Positions 24,109 through 33,330 of a stretch of DNA of 33,705 bases are shown here, one piece after another. This DNA is from Saprospiraceae bacterium (GTDB taxonomy: Bacteria; Bacteroidota; Bacteroidia; Chitinophagales; Saprospiraceae): the NCBI GenBank assembly GCA_022841345.1, contig JALHRR010000053.1, forward strand, positions 1 through 33,705, in the 5' to 3' direction. The notes under the pieces were generated by a model. The model saw only the letters and a list, made by a program, of their open reading frames with translations. It searched no databases and was not told the origin of the DNA. The translations under genes were made by a program, and so were the position numbers. Each line of letters starts with the position of its first letter. Position 1 is the stretch's first letter.

Positions 24109-24567
24109 ATGAAACAAATAAGTCTATTCCTTTTTATTTTGATATTAATTGGCTCCCAGAGTTGCTCAAAAAATGAGGAGACTCAGGACCAGCTGGACCA
24201 ACGCTTGATACAACAATACTTACAAGCCAATGATATTACAAATGCAAGTTCCACTGCCAGTGGTTTGCACTATATCATTCATGAGCAGGGAACTGGAGAA
24301 AAACCTACTGTAAACTCTAAGGTAGCCTTCTTCTATGTTGGAAAATTGTTAGGGGGTCTGGTTTTTGATTCAAGCGATAGTCTGGCAATAAAAGTAAATG
24401 AATTGATTCCGGGCTTTCAGGAAGGAATTCCGCTGATCAATGAATCTGGCAAAATCACCTTAATTGTTCCGTCAACTTTAGGATATGGGTCAAGAGAGAC
24501 CTCACTTATTCCTGCAAATTCCATACTTATTTTTGATGTGGAATTACTCGAAATATTGCCTGATTAA
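24109..24567 (+). CDS. FKBP-type peptidyl-prolyl isomerase lipoprotein
   Basis: The 152-residue product has a lipoprotein signal with lipobox GSQSC (Cys19) and one FKBP domain (about 50-152) that catalyses cis-trans proline isomerisation in the periplasm or at the membrane. FKBP blocks seen are SGLHYIIHEQGTGEKP, GLVFDSS, ELIPGFQEGIPLI, GKITLIVPSTLGYGSR and IPANSILIFDVELL. It begins 42 bp after the stop of the large T9SS gene on the same strand, so it may assist folding of exported proteins. A stem-loop follows its stop codon. Confidence 0.92.
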   Translation: MKQISLFLFILILIGSQSCSKNEETQDQLDQRLIQQYLQANDITNASSTASGLHYIIHEQGTGEKPTVNSKVAFFYVGKLLGGLVFDSSDSLAIKVNELIPGFQEGIPLINESGKITLIVPSTLGYGSRETSLIPANSILIFDVELLEILPD

Positions 24568-24585
24568 AAGGCTTCTAACAGATAA

Positions 24586-24618
24586 TCCGATTAATAATTA
24601 AACAGACAATTAATCGGA
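24586..24618 (+). terminator. Hairpin after the FKBP gene
   Basis: TCCGATTAAT and ATTAATCGGA are exact 10-bp arms around a 13-base loop, 18 bases after the FKBP stop codon. The stem is A/T rich and is not followed by an ideal T run (ACTCGGATTTTA), so it may be a weak terminator or an RNA-stability hairpin. Confidence 0.5.
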
Positions 24619-24628
24619 ACTCGGATTT

Positions 24629-24668
24629 TAAAATGGATTCTGTAACTTCGTTTGCAGAATCCATTTTA
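24629..24668 (+). promoter_or_regulatory. 14-bp inverted repeat around a -7-like element, ending at a start codon
   Basis: TAAAATGGATTCTG (24629-24642) and CAGAATCCATTTTA (24655-24668) are exact reverse complements. The 12-base centre TAACTTCGTTTG contains TAACTTCG (24643-24650), which fits the -7 consensus at 7 of 8 positions. The last base of the right arm is the A of the ATG of the next gene. It could be an operator, or an RNA hairpin hiding the translation start if transcription begins upstream. Confidence 0.6.
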
Positions 24669-26776
24669 TGTTAAATAGATATTACATTCTTTTCCTTGTA
24701 TTATTACTATCTCTGAATGCGCAGTTTTTAGCTGCTCAGGTGGATTCCATACCAATAGGCGAAGTTTCCGACTTTCAGGATTTGATTGAAGAGTTTATAC
24801 AAGGTACTGACGGAGAAGATTTTGACTTTAATACACTTTTAGAAGATCTTGAACAATTCAGACGCCGGCCTCTCGATCTCAACAGAGCGGGCAGGGAGAC
24901 TTTAGCAGAATTAAAACTATTGAATCCTATCCAAATTAACAATTTAGTTGAGTATAGAGACAGACTGGGTGACCTAATTGCTTTGCAGGAATTACAAGCC
25001 ATTCCGGGATTCGATCTGAAAACCATTCGCGCGATCTTACCCTTTGTGACAGTCAACAGTGATCCATTTGCAGCGAAACTCTCGATTGCCAAAATGCTCG
25101 TAAGAGGAAACAATGAAGTGTATTTAAGAGCAGAAAGACTTCTGGAAGAAAAAAGAGGATTCCGTGAACCCAATACACCGGGCGGTAGCATGTTTGCCGG
25201 AGATCCATATGCATTTTATGTTCGCTACAGACATACTTTTGAAAATAAATTGAGCTATGGCTTTACAATGGAAAAAGATCCCGGTGAAGCTTTTTTTAAG
25301 GGCAATAATCAATATGGATTTGACTTCTACTCTGCTCATTTTTTTCTCAGAGATTATAACAGGACTATAAAAAGTTTTGCATTAGGTGATTTTGCAGTCA
25401 GTTTTGGACAGGGATTATTAATTCATTCGGGATTTGGCGCCAGAAAAAGTGCTTTTGTCATGTCGATCAAACGAGGAGGCAAACCGCTTCGACAATACAC
25501 CTCTGCTGATGAAAACAATTTCATGCGGGGAATTGGCGCCACACTTCAACTTCACAAGCACTGGGAATGGACATTGTTTGCATCCTACAAAGCAAGAGAT
25601 GCCAATATTCAGATTCAGCAAGATACTTTGGATGATTTTGATGAAAATCTTGGATTTTTTACCTCACTATTGTTGGGAGGGCTTCACAGAACTCAAAGTG
25701 AAATTGAAAATAAAGATGCGCTCAAACATTTTACCGCTGGAAGCAGATTAAAATATGAAAAAGGAAGGTTACAGATTGCATGGAATACCCTTTTTGATGA
25801 ATTTAATGTACCATTTTCAAGAAGTACGCAACCATATAACCAGTTCTTATTTAGTGGCAAAAGTTTGCTGAATTCGAGTTTGGATTACACTTATATTTGG
25901 CGCAATTTCCATGTTTTTGGTGAAACTGCCCTGAGTGGGAATGGATCCATTGCTACAATAAATGGCTTGCTGACAAGTCTGAACAGAAATGTGGATTTGT
26001 CTGTACTACATCGTCATTTCCCAAGAGATTATCATTCAATCATCCCCAATACATTTTCTGAAACAAGTCTTTCAAATAACGAAAATGGCATTTATTTGGG
26101 ACTAGAAGTAAGGCCGGATAAATTCTGGAAATTCAGCGCTTATGCAGATTTCTGGCGTCATCCTTGGCTGAGATTTCAGGTGGATGCTCCGTCCAGGGGA
26201 AGTGAATATTTTACAAGATTGACCTATACACTTAAACGCAGAGCTGATATTTATTTTCAATATCGAATTAAGACCAGGGAAAGAAATGGTGTAACAGATG
26301 AAATAAATCAAACGAAACCTCTTGTAGATCATGCCAGACAGCAATTCAGAATACATATGGCAAATAAGGTCAGCAAGACACTGGAACTAAGGAACCGGAT
26401 TGAATATTCGATATACAATATTGAAGGGGGACCCAGAACAAGGGGATTTTTAATTTATCAGGATGTGATTTACAAACCAATCGGATTTCCACTTTCATTC
26501 AATGCAAGAATTGCGTTATTTGATACTGAAGACTTCAATTCCAGATTGTATGCCTATGAAAATGACGTATTGTATAGTTTTAGTCTTCCGCCTTTGTTCA
26601 ATAAAGGATACCGGTATTATATCAACCTAAGATACCGTGGCATCAGGAATATGTCCATTGAAGCGCGATGGGCGCAAACTTATTACACGGACATACAGTC
26701 AATAGGTTCAGGACTGGATATGATAGATGGAAATAAAAGAACGGATGTTACTGTGCAGATCAAGTATCAGTTTTAA
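24668..26776 (+). CDS. Helix-hairpin-helix outer-membrane beta-barrel protein
   Basis: The 702-residue product has a signal peptide (1 to about 23, FLAAQ). Residues about 50-130 hold a pair of helix-hairpin-helix-like units: RRPLDLNRAGRETLAELKLL, then LGDLIALQELQAIPGFDLKTIRAIL. The rest (about 150-702) is rich in alternating aromatic strands ending in VTVQIKYQF, a C-terminal Phe typical of outer-membrane barrels. This is a known Bacteroidota layout with no settled function. HhH motifs usually bind DNA or act as protein-protein modules (as in ComEA), so a DNA-related or structural envelope role are both open. It starts within the inverted repeat at 24629-24668. Confidence 0.82.
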   Translation: MLNRYYILFLVLLLSLNAQFLAAQVDSIPIGEVSDFQDLIEEFIQGTDGEDFDFNTLLEDLEQFRRRPLDLNRAGRETLAELKLLNPIQINNLVEYRDRLGDLIALQELQAIPGFDLKTIRAILPFVTVNSDPFAAKLSIAKMLVRGNNEVYLRAERLLEEKRGFREPNTPGGSMFAGDPYAFYVRYRHTFENKLSYGFTMEKDPGEAFFKGNNQYGFDFYSAHFFLRDYNRTIKSFALGDFAVSFGQGLLIHSGFGARKSAFVMSIKRGGKPLRQYTSADENNFMRGIGATLQLHKHWEWTLFASYKARDANIQIQQDTLDDFDENLGFFTSLLLGGLHRTQSEIENKDALKHFTAGSRLKYEKGRLQIAWNTLFDEFNVPFSRSTQPYNQFLFSGKSLLNSSLDYTYIWRNFHVFGETALSGNGSIATINGLLTSLNRNVDLSVLHRHFPRDYHSIIPNTFSETSLSNNENGIYLGLEVRPDKFWKFSAYADFWRHPWLRFQVDAPSRGSEYFTRLTYTLKRRADIYFQYRIKTRERNGVTDEINQTKPLVDHARQQFRIHMANKVSKTLELRNRIEYSIYNIEGGPRTRGFLIYQDVIYKPIGFPLSFNARIALFDTEDFNSRLYAYENDVLYSFSLPPLFNKGYRYYINLRYRGIRNMSIEARWAQTYYTDIQSIGSGLDMIDGNKRTDVTVQIKYQF

Positions 26777-26910
26777 TTAACTGAGAATGACTTTTTTTAA
26801 TGCTTTCTATTTGAGTATTGAAATTTCAATAGATTTTTCATGGCTGAATAATTATCGTCGTAAAAGTTGAAGGTTATAAGGATGCGATTACTCAAAGGAT
26901 ATAAAAAGTA

Positions 26911-26931
26911 CAGTCCGTGAACCACGAACTG
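26911..26931 (-). terminator. Terminator after the 299-residue T9SS gene
   Basis: CAGT-C-CGTG and CACG-A-ACTG form a stem with one internal mismatch and a 3-base loop. Read on the minus strand it lies about 40 bases beyond the stop codon of the 299-residue gene and is followed by TACTTTTTATATCC. It faces the convergent barrel gene. Confidence 0.6.
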
Positions 26932-26971
26932 CACCATTTACCTCTACAAATATCGCTTGAAAATCAACACA

Positions 26972-27871
26972 TTACTGTACCATCATCTTGTGAGTCCATG
27001 TGTCACGACCAGCCTGGATGCTAATGATATAGGTACCCGCTGTCCAATGGCTGCTATCTCCGTTAAAATTTACTATGCCTTCATTTACTTTACCGGCAAA
27101 CAAGGTCTCCACCAATCGGCCATTCAGATCGTGCACCATCACCGTAGCCGGAACAGCTGATTTGAAATCTGCCTGAATTCTGAATAATCCCCGCCCAATT
27201 GTTGGTGTTAATTGAGCATTAAAGAGTAAACTATGAAAATCAGATACATTTAAAGGCTCATCTTCAGTTCTTGATAATTCAAAATATAATGAGGATTTAA
27301 TGGTCTGCCCAGTTAATCCGGTATGAGTCGCCACGATAATAATATTTTCAACTTCAAAATCATTTTGATCAATTTCAAATGTTTCTTTGCCTGCCGTTGT
27401 AGCTCTTTCAATTATGGTTGCTAATATTTCACCGGAAAAAGCATCCAAAACTTTTACTACCGTATGCCCGGCCTGGGCAAATTCAATTACACAAGTAATT
27501 TTGGATGAACCCCGAAAGGCAGAACCACTCATGAACATGTCGATTCCGTCACTTCTTTCCTGATCTATTGCAAGATCATCTTCCAGTCGAAACTCTGTAT
27601 CACCATTCTCAGAATCGGTCGCATTTGTGTTTGTTTCTGTGAGTACAGGTACACTCTTTAAATCAAAAGGCTCAGTATTCACTGCTTTTTCAGCATCAAT
27701 TTTCTTATAAGTTATCTTGTGCTGCTGATGAATTATCTCGGTCTTGTATTGTGAAAAAACACTGACTGAGCTAAAAATTGAAAAAATGAAGATGCATGCT
27801 GTCAGCTGAGAATAACTCCACGATGCAAAAGTATCTTCAAATGTGAATTGCTTAAACGTTGTCATAATCAA
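26972..27871 (-). CDS. Small secreted protein with T9SS sorting domain
   Basis: The 299-residue product has a rather long N-terminal region leading to a signal core (about 23-40, ACIFIFSIFSSVSVFSQ) and a C-terminal type A T9SS sorting domain (about 222-299, GRGLFRIQADFKSAVPATVMVHDLNGRLVE to THKMMVQ). The middle (about 45-215) is acidic and beta-rich with no family recognised. Its second half ends in a strand-rich part (FEVENIIIVATHTGLTGQ) resembling a PEGA or Ig-like sandwich only vaguely. The start may instead be the Met at residue 3. Upstream lies a duplicated promoter-operator module, so expression appears to be tightly controlled. It follows hisIE on the same strand after 373 bp and is probably a separate unit. 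Confidence 0.8.
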   Translation of the reverse strand: MIMTTFKQFTFEDTFASWSYSQLTACIFIFSIFSSVSVFSQYKTEIIHQQHKITYKKIDAEKAVNTEPFDLKSVPVLTETNTNATDSENGDTEFRLEDDLAIDQERSDGIDMFMSGSAFRGSSKITCVIEFAQAGHTVVKVLDAFSGEILATIIERATTAGKETFEIDQNDFEVENIIIVATHTGLTGQTIKSSLYFELSRTEDEPLNVSDFHSLLFNAQLTPTIGRGLFRIQADFKSAVPATVMVHDLNGRLVETLFAGKVNEGIVNFNGDSSHWTAGTYIISIQAGRDTWTHKMMVQ

Positions 27872-27952
27872 AGATTTTATTGTTAAAAATTAGTAACCAA
27901 TCTTGAAAAATGACTCCGGGCAGTGTGTAGCTTTCCTTTTTATCTCCTAAGC

Positions 27953-27960
27953 CAAATGTA
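27953..27960 (-). promoter_or_regulatory. Proximal -7 element (copy 1)
   Basis: On the minus strand this reads TACATTTG, an exact match to TAnnTTTG. The place 20 bases further upstream (27981-27984) reads TAGG and not TTTG, so this promoter lacks a good -33 box and may need an activator. It lies 81 bases before the start codon. Confidence 0.5.
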
Positions 27961-27989
27961 TTTCAAATAATACTGACTGACCTATAAAT

Positions 27990-28005
27990 TACGACAAGCG
28001 TCGTA
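27990..28005. promoter_or_regulatory. 16-bp operator-like palindrome (copy 1)
   Basis: TACGACAAGCGTCGTA has 6-bp perfect arms TACGAC/GTCGTA around 4 bases. It is separated from the proximal -7 element by exactly 29 bases. It matches copy 2 at 14 of 16 positions. A winged-helix dimer such as a BlaI/MecI/CopY-type repressor is one candidate ligand; this is inference. Confidence 0.65.
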
Positions 28006-28106
28006 CTTTCTAAGATATAAATACATTTAACCGATGATTTATTATTCACGAACAATTAATTAAGACTATGTAATCATTTCCGGGCAACCTGTCCACACGG
28101 CAAGTC

Positions 28107-28138
28107 CAAAACTATTTCAAAATATTTGCTTTGACAAA
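28107..28138 (-). promoter_or_regulatory. Distal promoter with -33 and -7 boxes (copy 2)
   Basis: On the minus strand TTTG (28135-28138) is followed after 20 bases by TAGTTTTG (28107-28114). This is a full match to the Bacteroidota promoter consensus TTTG-N19-21-TAnnTTTG. The operator-like palindrome lies 5 bases further upstream. Confidence 0.65.
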
Positions 28139-28143
28139 TAAAA

Positions 28144-28159
28144 TACGACATTCGTCGTA
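28144..28159. promoter_or_regulatory. 16-bp operator-like palindrome (copy 2)
   Basis: TACGACATTCGTCGTA has the same arms TACGAC/GTCGTA as copy 1 and the same 29-base distance to its -7 element. Its centre would lie near -48 of the distal promoter, just upstream of the -33 box. Confidence 0.65.
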
Positions 28160-28244
28160 GATTTAAGGTTATATTAACTCAATTTAACCATTCCACATAC
28201 CATTCTTATTTCCAAAACGCAATTCGAAAGCCAAATGCTGAACC

Positions 28245-28868
28245 TCAACCATGCAGGACATGTCTTCTTTTCAATTCATCTTCAACCATTTCAAGTGATA
28301 TATTTCTCGACTTCAACAACACCATCCAATGATACAACAAATCAGCTGACTCACTTATGAGTCTTTCATCACTTCCTCCGACGGCTTCCAAAATAGTTTC
28401 TACAGCCTCCTCTCCCACTTTTTGGGCAATTTTCTGTACACCATTGGCAAGGAGGGCCGCTGTATATGATGACTGATCCTTTGACCCGGATCTTTCTTCA
28501 ATAATTGATTCAAGAGCGTGAAGAAAACCAGTTCTCACTTCAGATTCCTTTCCGAAACACGTAGTATCTCCTGTATGGCATACAGGTCCTTCAGGAATTG
28601 CTGAAATAAGTATGGTATCCTTATCGCAATCCAGCCATATGTCCTTAATTTGAAGGAAACACCCGGAGCTTTCACCCTTGGTCCACAATCTCTGTTTGGT
28701 CCTGCTGAAGAAAGTTACTCGTTGGCTGGCAATACTTATTTGTAAAGCTTCCAGATTCATAAATCCCAGCATCAGAACAGAATGGGTAACAGCATCCTGG
28801 ATTACCACGGGAATCAGGCCATTCATTTTTTCAAAATCGATATTATCTAAATCTTTATCAGTCAACAT
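28245..28868 (-). CDS. hisIE: Bifunctional phosphoribosyl-AMP cyclohydrolase / phosphoribosyl-ATP pyrophosphatase
   Basis: The 207-residue fusion catalyses steps 2 and 3 of histidine synthesis. The HisI half (about 1-110) has the metal site DCDKD (80-84) with zinc cysteines in CHTGDTTCF (C97, C104) and LWTKGESSG ahead of it. The HisE half (about 112-207) has the pyrophosphohydrolase helices with [13 protein letters not shown] and [14 protein letters not shown]. Last gene of the his operon in this direction; it overlaps hisF by 7 bp. No clear terminator follows. Confidence 0.97.
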   Translation of the reverse strand: MLTDKDLDNIDFEKMNGLIPVVIQDAVTHSVLMLGFMNLEALQISIASQRVTFFSRTKQRLWTKGESSGCFLQIKDIWLDCDKDTILISAIPEGPVCHTGDTTCFGKESEVRTGFLHALESIIEERSGSKDQSSYTAALLANGVQKIAQKVGEEAVETILEAVGGSDERLISESADLLYHWMVLLKSRNISLEMVEDELKRRHVLHG

Positions 28869-29632
28869 CTTATCTGGATTTTATTTTCCATTAAATATGA
28901 TTTTAATTCCGGAATACTAAGAATCCCAAAATGAAACAGACTTGCTGCCAGCGCAGCATCTGCCTGCCCCTTTGTGAACACTTCCAAAAAGTCCTCTTTT
29001 GAGCCTGCACCCCCGCTTGCGATGACTGGAATTTGCAGGTGATTATGCAATTGAAACAAAGCCTCAGTTGCATATCCACTTTTAGTCCCGTCTTTTGACA
29101 TGGCAGTGAAAAGAATCTCTCCTGCTCCCAGAGTTTGAGCCTTTTCCGCCCATTCATACAAGCCCAATCCGGTTTTTGTCGTCCCACCACGGCTATATAC
29201 CATCCATTTGCCATTGATTTCCGGCATCGCGTCTATTGCCAAAACAATACACTGAGCTCCAAAATTTAAAGCTAAACGTTCAATTAACGAAGGGTCTTTA
29301 ATGGCTGATGAGTTGATACTTACCTTATCTGCTCCTGCCCTGAGGAGCGAATACACATCCCGTTCTGAAGAAATTCCACCTCCGACAGTAAATGGAATAT
29401 GGACTTCCTTGGCCACATTCTGAACGAGATCTAAAAGTGTCTTCCGGTTTTCCAAAGTTGCAGAAATGTCCAGAAATACTAATTCATCTGCTCCCACAGC
29501 AGCATAATATGCTGCTAGAGCAACAGGATCTCCTGCATCTATCAGAGATTCAAACTGAACTCCTTTCACCGTTCGCCCATTTTTTACATCGAGGCAGGGG
29601 ATGATTCTTTTTGCCAGCGAGGAGTTACTCAT
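28862..29632 (-). CDS. hisF: Imidazole glycerol phosphate synthase cyclase subunit
   Basis: This 256-residue TIM barrel joins PRFAR with ammonia delivered by HisH to make imidazole glycerol phosphate and AICAR. The catalytic aspartates are D15 ([15 protein letters not shown]) and D134 (VLAIDAM). The phosphate-binding blocks [10 protein letters not shown] and [12 protein letters not shown] are present. It overlaps hisA by 4 bp and hisIE by 7 bp. Confidence 0.97.
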   Translation of the reverse strand: MSNSSLAKRIIPCLDVKNGRTVKGVQFESLIDAGDPVALAAYYAAVGADELVFLDISATLENRKTLLDLVQNVAKEVHIPFTVGGGISSERDVYSLLRAGADKVSINSSAIKDPSLIERLALNFGAQCIVLAIDAMPEINGKWMVYSRGGTTKTGLGLYEWAEKAQTLGAGEILFTAMSKDGTKSGYATEALFQLHNHLQIPVIASGGAGSKEDFLEVFTKGQADAALAASLFHFGILSIPELKSYLMENKIQIRC

Positions 29633-30381
29633 TTTTGGAAGATTGTAAATGCCTTAATATCATCCTCCGTGATGAAGCCTTCGTATAGAGCTTTTCCTAT
29701 AATCACTCCCTGAATGCCTGCATCCTGCAATTGATAAATATTATCCATGGATGCAACACCACCCGAAGCCACAATGAAAATATCACTTTCTACATTCTTT
29801 ATTTTATCATACATCTCAAAAGAGGGCCCTTCCAGCATTCCGTCTTTGGTAGTATCAGTACACACAAAATACTTAGCCCCCATTCCTACATAATTTCGCA
29901 GGAAATCCTTCCATTCTATCTCGGCCTCATCTACCCATCCCCGGATTTGAATCTGATCCATCTTCATATCCATTGAAATCATGATTCTTTCCGGGCCAAA
30001 AGTCTTCAGCCATTTGTACACCAAATTGGGATTCTTTATGGCAGCAGTGCCGATATTCACCTGTGCTGCACCTGATTCGAAAGCAATTCTGATCGCATCC
30101 TCACTCTGAATACCACCACCCACATCCACTTGCATTGAAGTTCTGCTGACAATGCGTTCTACCCATCTATATTGAGATAAAATACCCGTACGCGCCGCAT
30201 CCAGGTCTACCATATGCAAATACTCGAGACCCCAATCTTCAAAGCGCTTTGCAATTTCAAGCGCATCAGACCCATATTCTGTAACCTGATCAAATTTGCC
30301 TTCAACCAGTCGCACACATTTACCTCCCAAAAGGTCAATTGCAGGTCTTAGTTGAATATTATTAGTTTTTTCCGTGCCCAT
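29629..30381 (-). CDS. hisA: ProFAR isomerase HisA
   Basis: This 250-residue TIM barrel isomerises the ProFAR aminoaldose to the ketose PRFAR, step 4 of histidine synthesis. The general base is D16 in [14 protein letters not shown] and the second catalytic Asp is D138 in [18 protein letters not shown] and [11 protein letters not shown] form the two phosphate-binding sites. It starts 15 bp after hisH and overlaps hisF by 4 bp. Confidence 0.97.
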   Translation of the reverse strand: MGTEKTNNIQLRPAIDLLGGKCVRLVEGKFDQVTEYGSDALEIAKRFEDWGLEYLHMVDLDAARTGILSQYRWVERIVSRTSMQVDVGGGIQSEDAIRIAFESGAAQVNIGTAAIKNPNLVYKWLKTFGPERIMISMDMKMDQIQIRGWVDEAEIEWKDFLRNYVGMGAKYFVCTDTTKDGMLEGPSFEMYDKIKNVESDIFIVASGGVASMDNIYQLQDAGIQGVIIGKALYEGFITEDDIKAFTIFQK

Positions 30382-30396
30382 TGTCTGCTGCTTTAA

Positions 30397-31026
30397 TCAA
30401 TATAATTTTATAAAATTCTGAATCAGGCGGATACCGGATTCAGCTGATTTTTCAGGATGAAATTGAACTCCAATAAAGTTGTTCATTTCTATAACAGAAG
30501 TGAAGGACTCATGATAATCTGTGACTCCTATCGCAAAAGGATGTTGAGAAACATAGTAACTATGTACAAAATACATCCATTCATGTTCACTCATTCCACT
30601 GAAAAGAGGATGTTCCCGTGAATACTTAACGCGATTCCAGCCCATATGCGGTACCCGAAGACCCTGCCATCCACTAATTTTTTTTACTTCTCCGGGGATA
30701 ACTCCAAGGCATTCAGTATTGTCCTCCCCGCTGAATTCCATCAATAACTGCATACCCAGGCAAATACCCAGGACCGGCTGCGTAAGCCTTGGAATGATTT
30801 CATTAAGACCTTTACCACGCAGTTGATTCATCGCTTTTCCTGCTGCACCCACACCTGGAAAAATGACTTTGTCAGCACCCTGAATTACATCAGGATCATC
30901 ACTTACAATAGCATCGACTCCAAAAGACTGTAAAGCATTTCTTACAGAAAATACATTTCCTGCTCCATAATCAATGATGACTATATTTGGAATTTGATGG
31001 TCCATTTTTTCTTCGCTCATGATCAT
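30397..31026 (-). CDS. hisH: Imidazole glycerol phosphate synthase glutaminase subunit
   Basis: This 209-residue class I glutamine amidotransferase supplies ammonia to HisF. The nucleophile is C89 in [10 protein letters not shown], and the His/Glu of the triad are H190 and E192 in GVQFHPEKS. The N-terminal DYGAGN block is typical. The ATG at 31026 overlaps the hisB stop in ATGA; the Met two codons later (31020) is an alternative start. Confidence 0.97.
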   Translation of the reverse strand: MIMSEEKMDHQIPNIVIIDYGAGNVFSVRNALQSFGVDAIVSDDPDVIQGADKVIFPGVGAAGKAMNQLRGKGLNEIIPRLTQPVLGICLGMQLLMEFSGEDNTECLGVIPGEVKKISGWQGLRVPHMGWNRVKYSREHPLFSGMSEHEWMYFVHSYYVSQHPFAIGVTDYHESFTSVIEMNNFIGVQFHPEKSAESGIRLIQNFIKLY

Positions 31027-32174
31027 AGAATTCCTTTTGTGCTGGGTAATGTCCGGACTATATGTTGCCGGGTAATTGCCATTTTTAGGGCTTTAGCCAA
31101 TCCTTTAAAGACAGATTCGATCTTATGATGTTCATTTTGACCTTCTACCTTTATATTCAGGTTGCACATGGCAGCATCTGAGAATGATTTAAAGAAATGC
31201 ATAAACATCTCTGCAGGCATATCTCCAATTTTTTCTCTTTTAAATGATGCATCCCATACCAGCCATGGTCTGCCTGAAAAATCGATTGCTACCCGGGACA
31301 GAGCATCATCCATGGGTAATAATACTTCTCCCGCGTTTTTCATTTCATCAAATCCATATCTTTCTATTCCCAGTTTATCGCCCAAGGCCTGCCGGATGGC
31401 GGTACCCAATGCAATAGCAGTATCCTCAATGGTATGGTGTTCATCTATGTGCAGATCGCCTTTAACTTTAATTGCCAAATCTATCCCACTATGTTTGCAC
31501 AATTGCTCCAGCATATGATCAAAAAATCCCAATCCCGTGCTTATTTTCGCAAATCCGGAACCATCCAATGCTATATTGACTTCAATTTCAGTCTCATTTG
31601 TCTTTCGTATCACATTGCCGGTTCTTTCTTTTTTTCTGAGAAAATAAAATATATCCATCCAATTCATTGTGATGAGTTGGCAGAAAATTTCAAGATTGGA
31701 CTGTTCAATTTGTTTACTAAATGATTCATCACCGATATAAATGCCTTTGCATCCCAGATTTCGCGCCAAATGCAAATCAGTCAATCTGTCGCCAATGACA
31801 TAGCTATTGCTAAGATCATAAGTACCATCCATGTATTTTCCAAGCAGTCCTGTTCCCGGCTTTCTGGTGGATAGCGCTTCAGATTCAAAACTTTTATCTA
31901 TCAAAACCTCAGAAAAATGGATTCCTTCTCCTGCTAAAGCTTCCATTAACTTTTGTTGAACGATGTCAAATGAAGCCTGCGGGTAAGAATCGGTCCCCAG
32001 TCCATCCTGGTTGCTTACCATCACCAACTCATATTCGAGCAGGTCAGCAATGAGACCAAGGCCCCTAAAAACGCCGGGGATAAACGTCAATCTTTCCAAA
32101 CTATCAATCTGAAAAGTATCTTTTGGTTCCACGATCAATGTCCCGTCTCTGTCTATAAATAATGCCTTTTTCAT
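31023..32174 (-). CDS. hisB: Bifunctional histidinol-phosphatase / imidazoleglycerol-phosphate dehydratase
   Basis: The 383-residue fusion has an N-terminal HAD phosphatase domain (about 1-165, nucleophile Asp in DRDGTL, D8 and D10) and a C-terminal imidazoleglycerol-phosphate dehydratase domain (about 185-383) with the metal-binding motifs DEHHTIED and EHHKIES. It performs steps 6 and 8 of histidine synthesis, as in the enteric HisB. It overlaps hisC and hisH by 4 bp each. Confidence 0.97.
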   Translation of the reverse strand: MKKALFIDRDGTLIVEPKDTFQIDSLERLTFIPGVFRGLGLIADLLEYELVMVSNQDGLGTDSYPQASFDIVQQKLMEALAGEGIHFSEVLIDKSFESEALSTRKPGTGLLGKYMDGTYDLSNSYVIGDRLTDLHLARNLGCKGIYIGDESFSKQIEQSNLEIFCQLITMNWMDIFYFLRKKERTGNVIRKTNETEIEVNIALDGSGFAKISTGLGFFDHMLEQLCKHSGIDLAIKVKGDLHIDEHHTIEDTAIALGTAIRQALGDKLGIERYGFDEMKNAGEVLLPMDDALSRVAIDFSGRPWLVWDASFKREKIGDMPAEMFMHFFKSFSDAAMCNLNIKVEGQNEHHKIESVFKGLAKALKMAITRQHIVRTLPSTKGIL

Positions 32175-33298
32175 TTCATTTCTTCTTTAAATTCAGATGG
32201 AATACTTTTCCTGAATGATTTATCTATGCGTTTCCAAATTTTAATCAGCTGTTTATTTTCATCGTTTTTACCAATGGAAATCCTCAGACAACCTTCACAA
32301 AGTGCTTCTTTCGAACGATTGCGTACAACGATCCCCATTTCTGCCAATTCCCTGTAGAAATAGTCTGCGTCTTTCAGCTTCACCAATAGAAAATTGGCAT
32401 CAGATGGATAGATTTTTATAACTGAATCAAACTTGTCCAGAGAACTGATCAGGGAAGCTTTGGCAGAATTGAGTTTTGCCCATAATTTCCTTCGTCTTTT
32501 ATAATGTTTCAACTCCATAATTGAAATTATTTGAGTGGCTCCACTAAGATTGTATGGAGGTTTTATTGAATAAAGTCGTTCAATGATATCTGATTGTGCA
32601 TAACAAATTCCCACCCGCAATCCGGCCAATCCAGCTGATTTTGACAAAGTCTGCAGTACTATGAGCCGCGGAAATTGCTTTACAAATACGGTCCAGCTTT
32701 CCTCGCCACCGAAATCTACATAGGCTTCATCTATCACAACTATTCCTTTAAATTCACGCAGCAGTCGAAGGATAGAATCTCTTTCCATGAGATTTCCTGT
32801 AGGATTATTTGGGGTGCAAACAAATAAAACCTTCGTTTTGTCACTTGCATTATTCAGGATTTCATCCACTTGTAATTGAAAATCGGAAGTAAGAAGAACT
32901 TCTATAACTTTTACATTATTAATTTGTGCGCTGACTTTATACATGCCATATGTAGGCGGGCATATCATTATTTCATCTTGTCCGGGTTCACAAAACAACT
33001 TTAACAATAACTCAATACATTCATCGCTTCCATTTCCAAGCAAGAAGTCAGAAATTTCCCATGCTTTGATTTTACCAAGGAGCTTTTTTAATTCTTTAGC
33101 ATGAGGGTCCGGATAGCGGTTTAGAAACTGCCCATAAGGCAATTCATTGGCATCCAGCCAAATATCAGCATTACCTTTAAAATCATCCCTGGCTGAGCTA
33201 TAAGGCTTGATTTTTAACAGATGCGGTCTCATCAGGGACTGCCATCTATCAGCATCTGAAAAGTCTTGCAGGGAAAATGGCTCATTCATATTATCCAT
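32171..33298 (-). CDS. hisC: Histidinol-phosphate aminotransferase
   Basis: This 375-residue PLP enzyme of fold type I converts imidazole acetol phosphate to histidinol phosphate. The PLP lysine is K220 in [16 protein letters not shown]; the LGNGSDE (88-94), TPNNPTGN and VIDEAYVDF blocks are present. The Met at 33289 is an alternative start. It begins 32 bp after hisD and overlaps hisB by 4 bp. Confidence 0.96.
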   Translation of the reverse strand: MDNMNEPFSLQDFSDADRWQSLMRPHLLKIKPYSSARDDFKGNADIWLDANELPYGQFLNRYPDPHAKELKKLLGKIKAWEISDFLLGNGSDECIELLLKLFCEPGQDEIMICPPTYGMYKVSAQINNVKVIEVLLTSDFQLQVDEILNNASDKTKVLFVCTPNNPTGNLMERDSILRLLREFKGIVVIDEAYVDFGGEESWTVFVKQFPRLIVLQTLSKSAGLAGLRVGICYAQSDIIERLYSIKPPYNLSGATQIISIMELKHYKRRRKLWAKLNSAKASLISSLDKFDSVIKIYPSDANFLLVKLKDADYFYRELAEMGIVVRNRSKEALCEGCLRISIGKNDENKQLIKIWKRIDKSFRKSIPSEFKEEMK

Positions 33299-33330
33299 GT
33301 TCAGGGATTTATTATTTTGAATAGTGGATG

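Larger units (their letters stand above)
27872..28244. other. Regulatory intergenic region upstream of the 299-residue gene
   Basis: These 373 A/T-rich bases hold no gene. They contain two related copies of a module made of a minus-strand -7 element, an intervening 29 bases and a 16-bp palindrome. The copies are exactly 154 bp apart, and 38 of 53 positions are identical across the core. Everything points toward the 299-residue gene, since hisIE ends at the other side. Confidence 0.75.

Noticed and set aside
26857-26862. GTCGTA, a half of the operator seen at 27990-28159.
   Set aside because: Only a half-site is present, in a convergent spacer with no promoter; one such hexamer is expected by chance.
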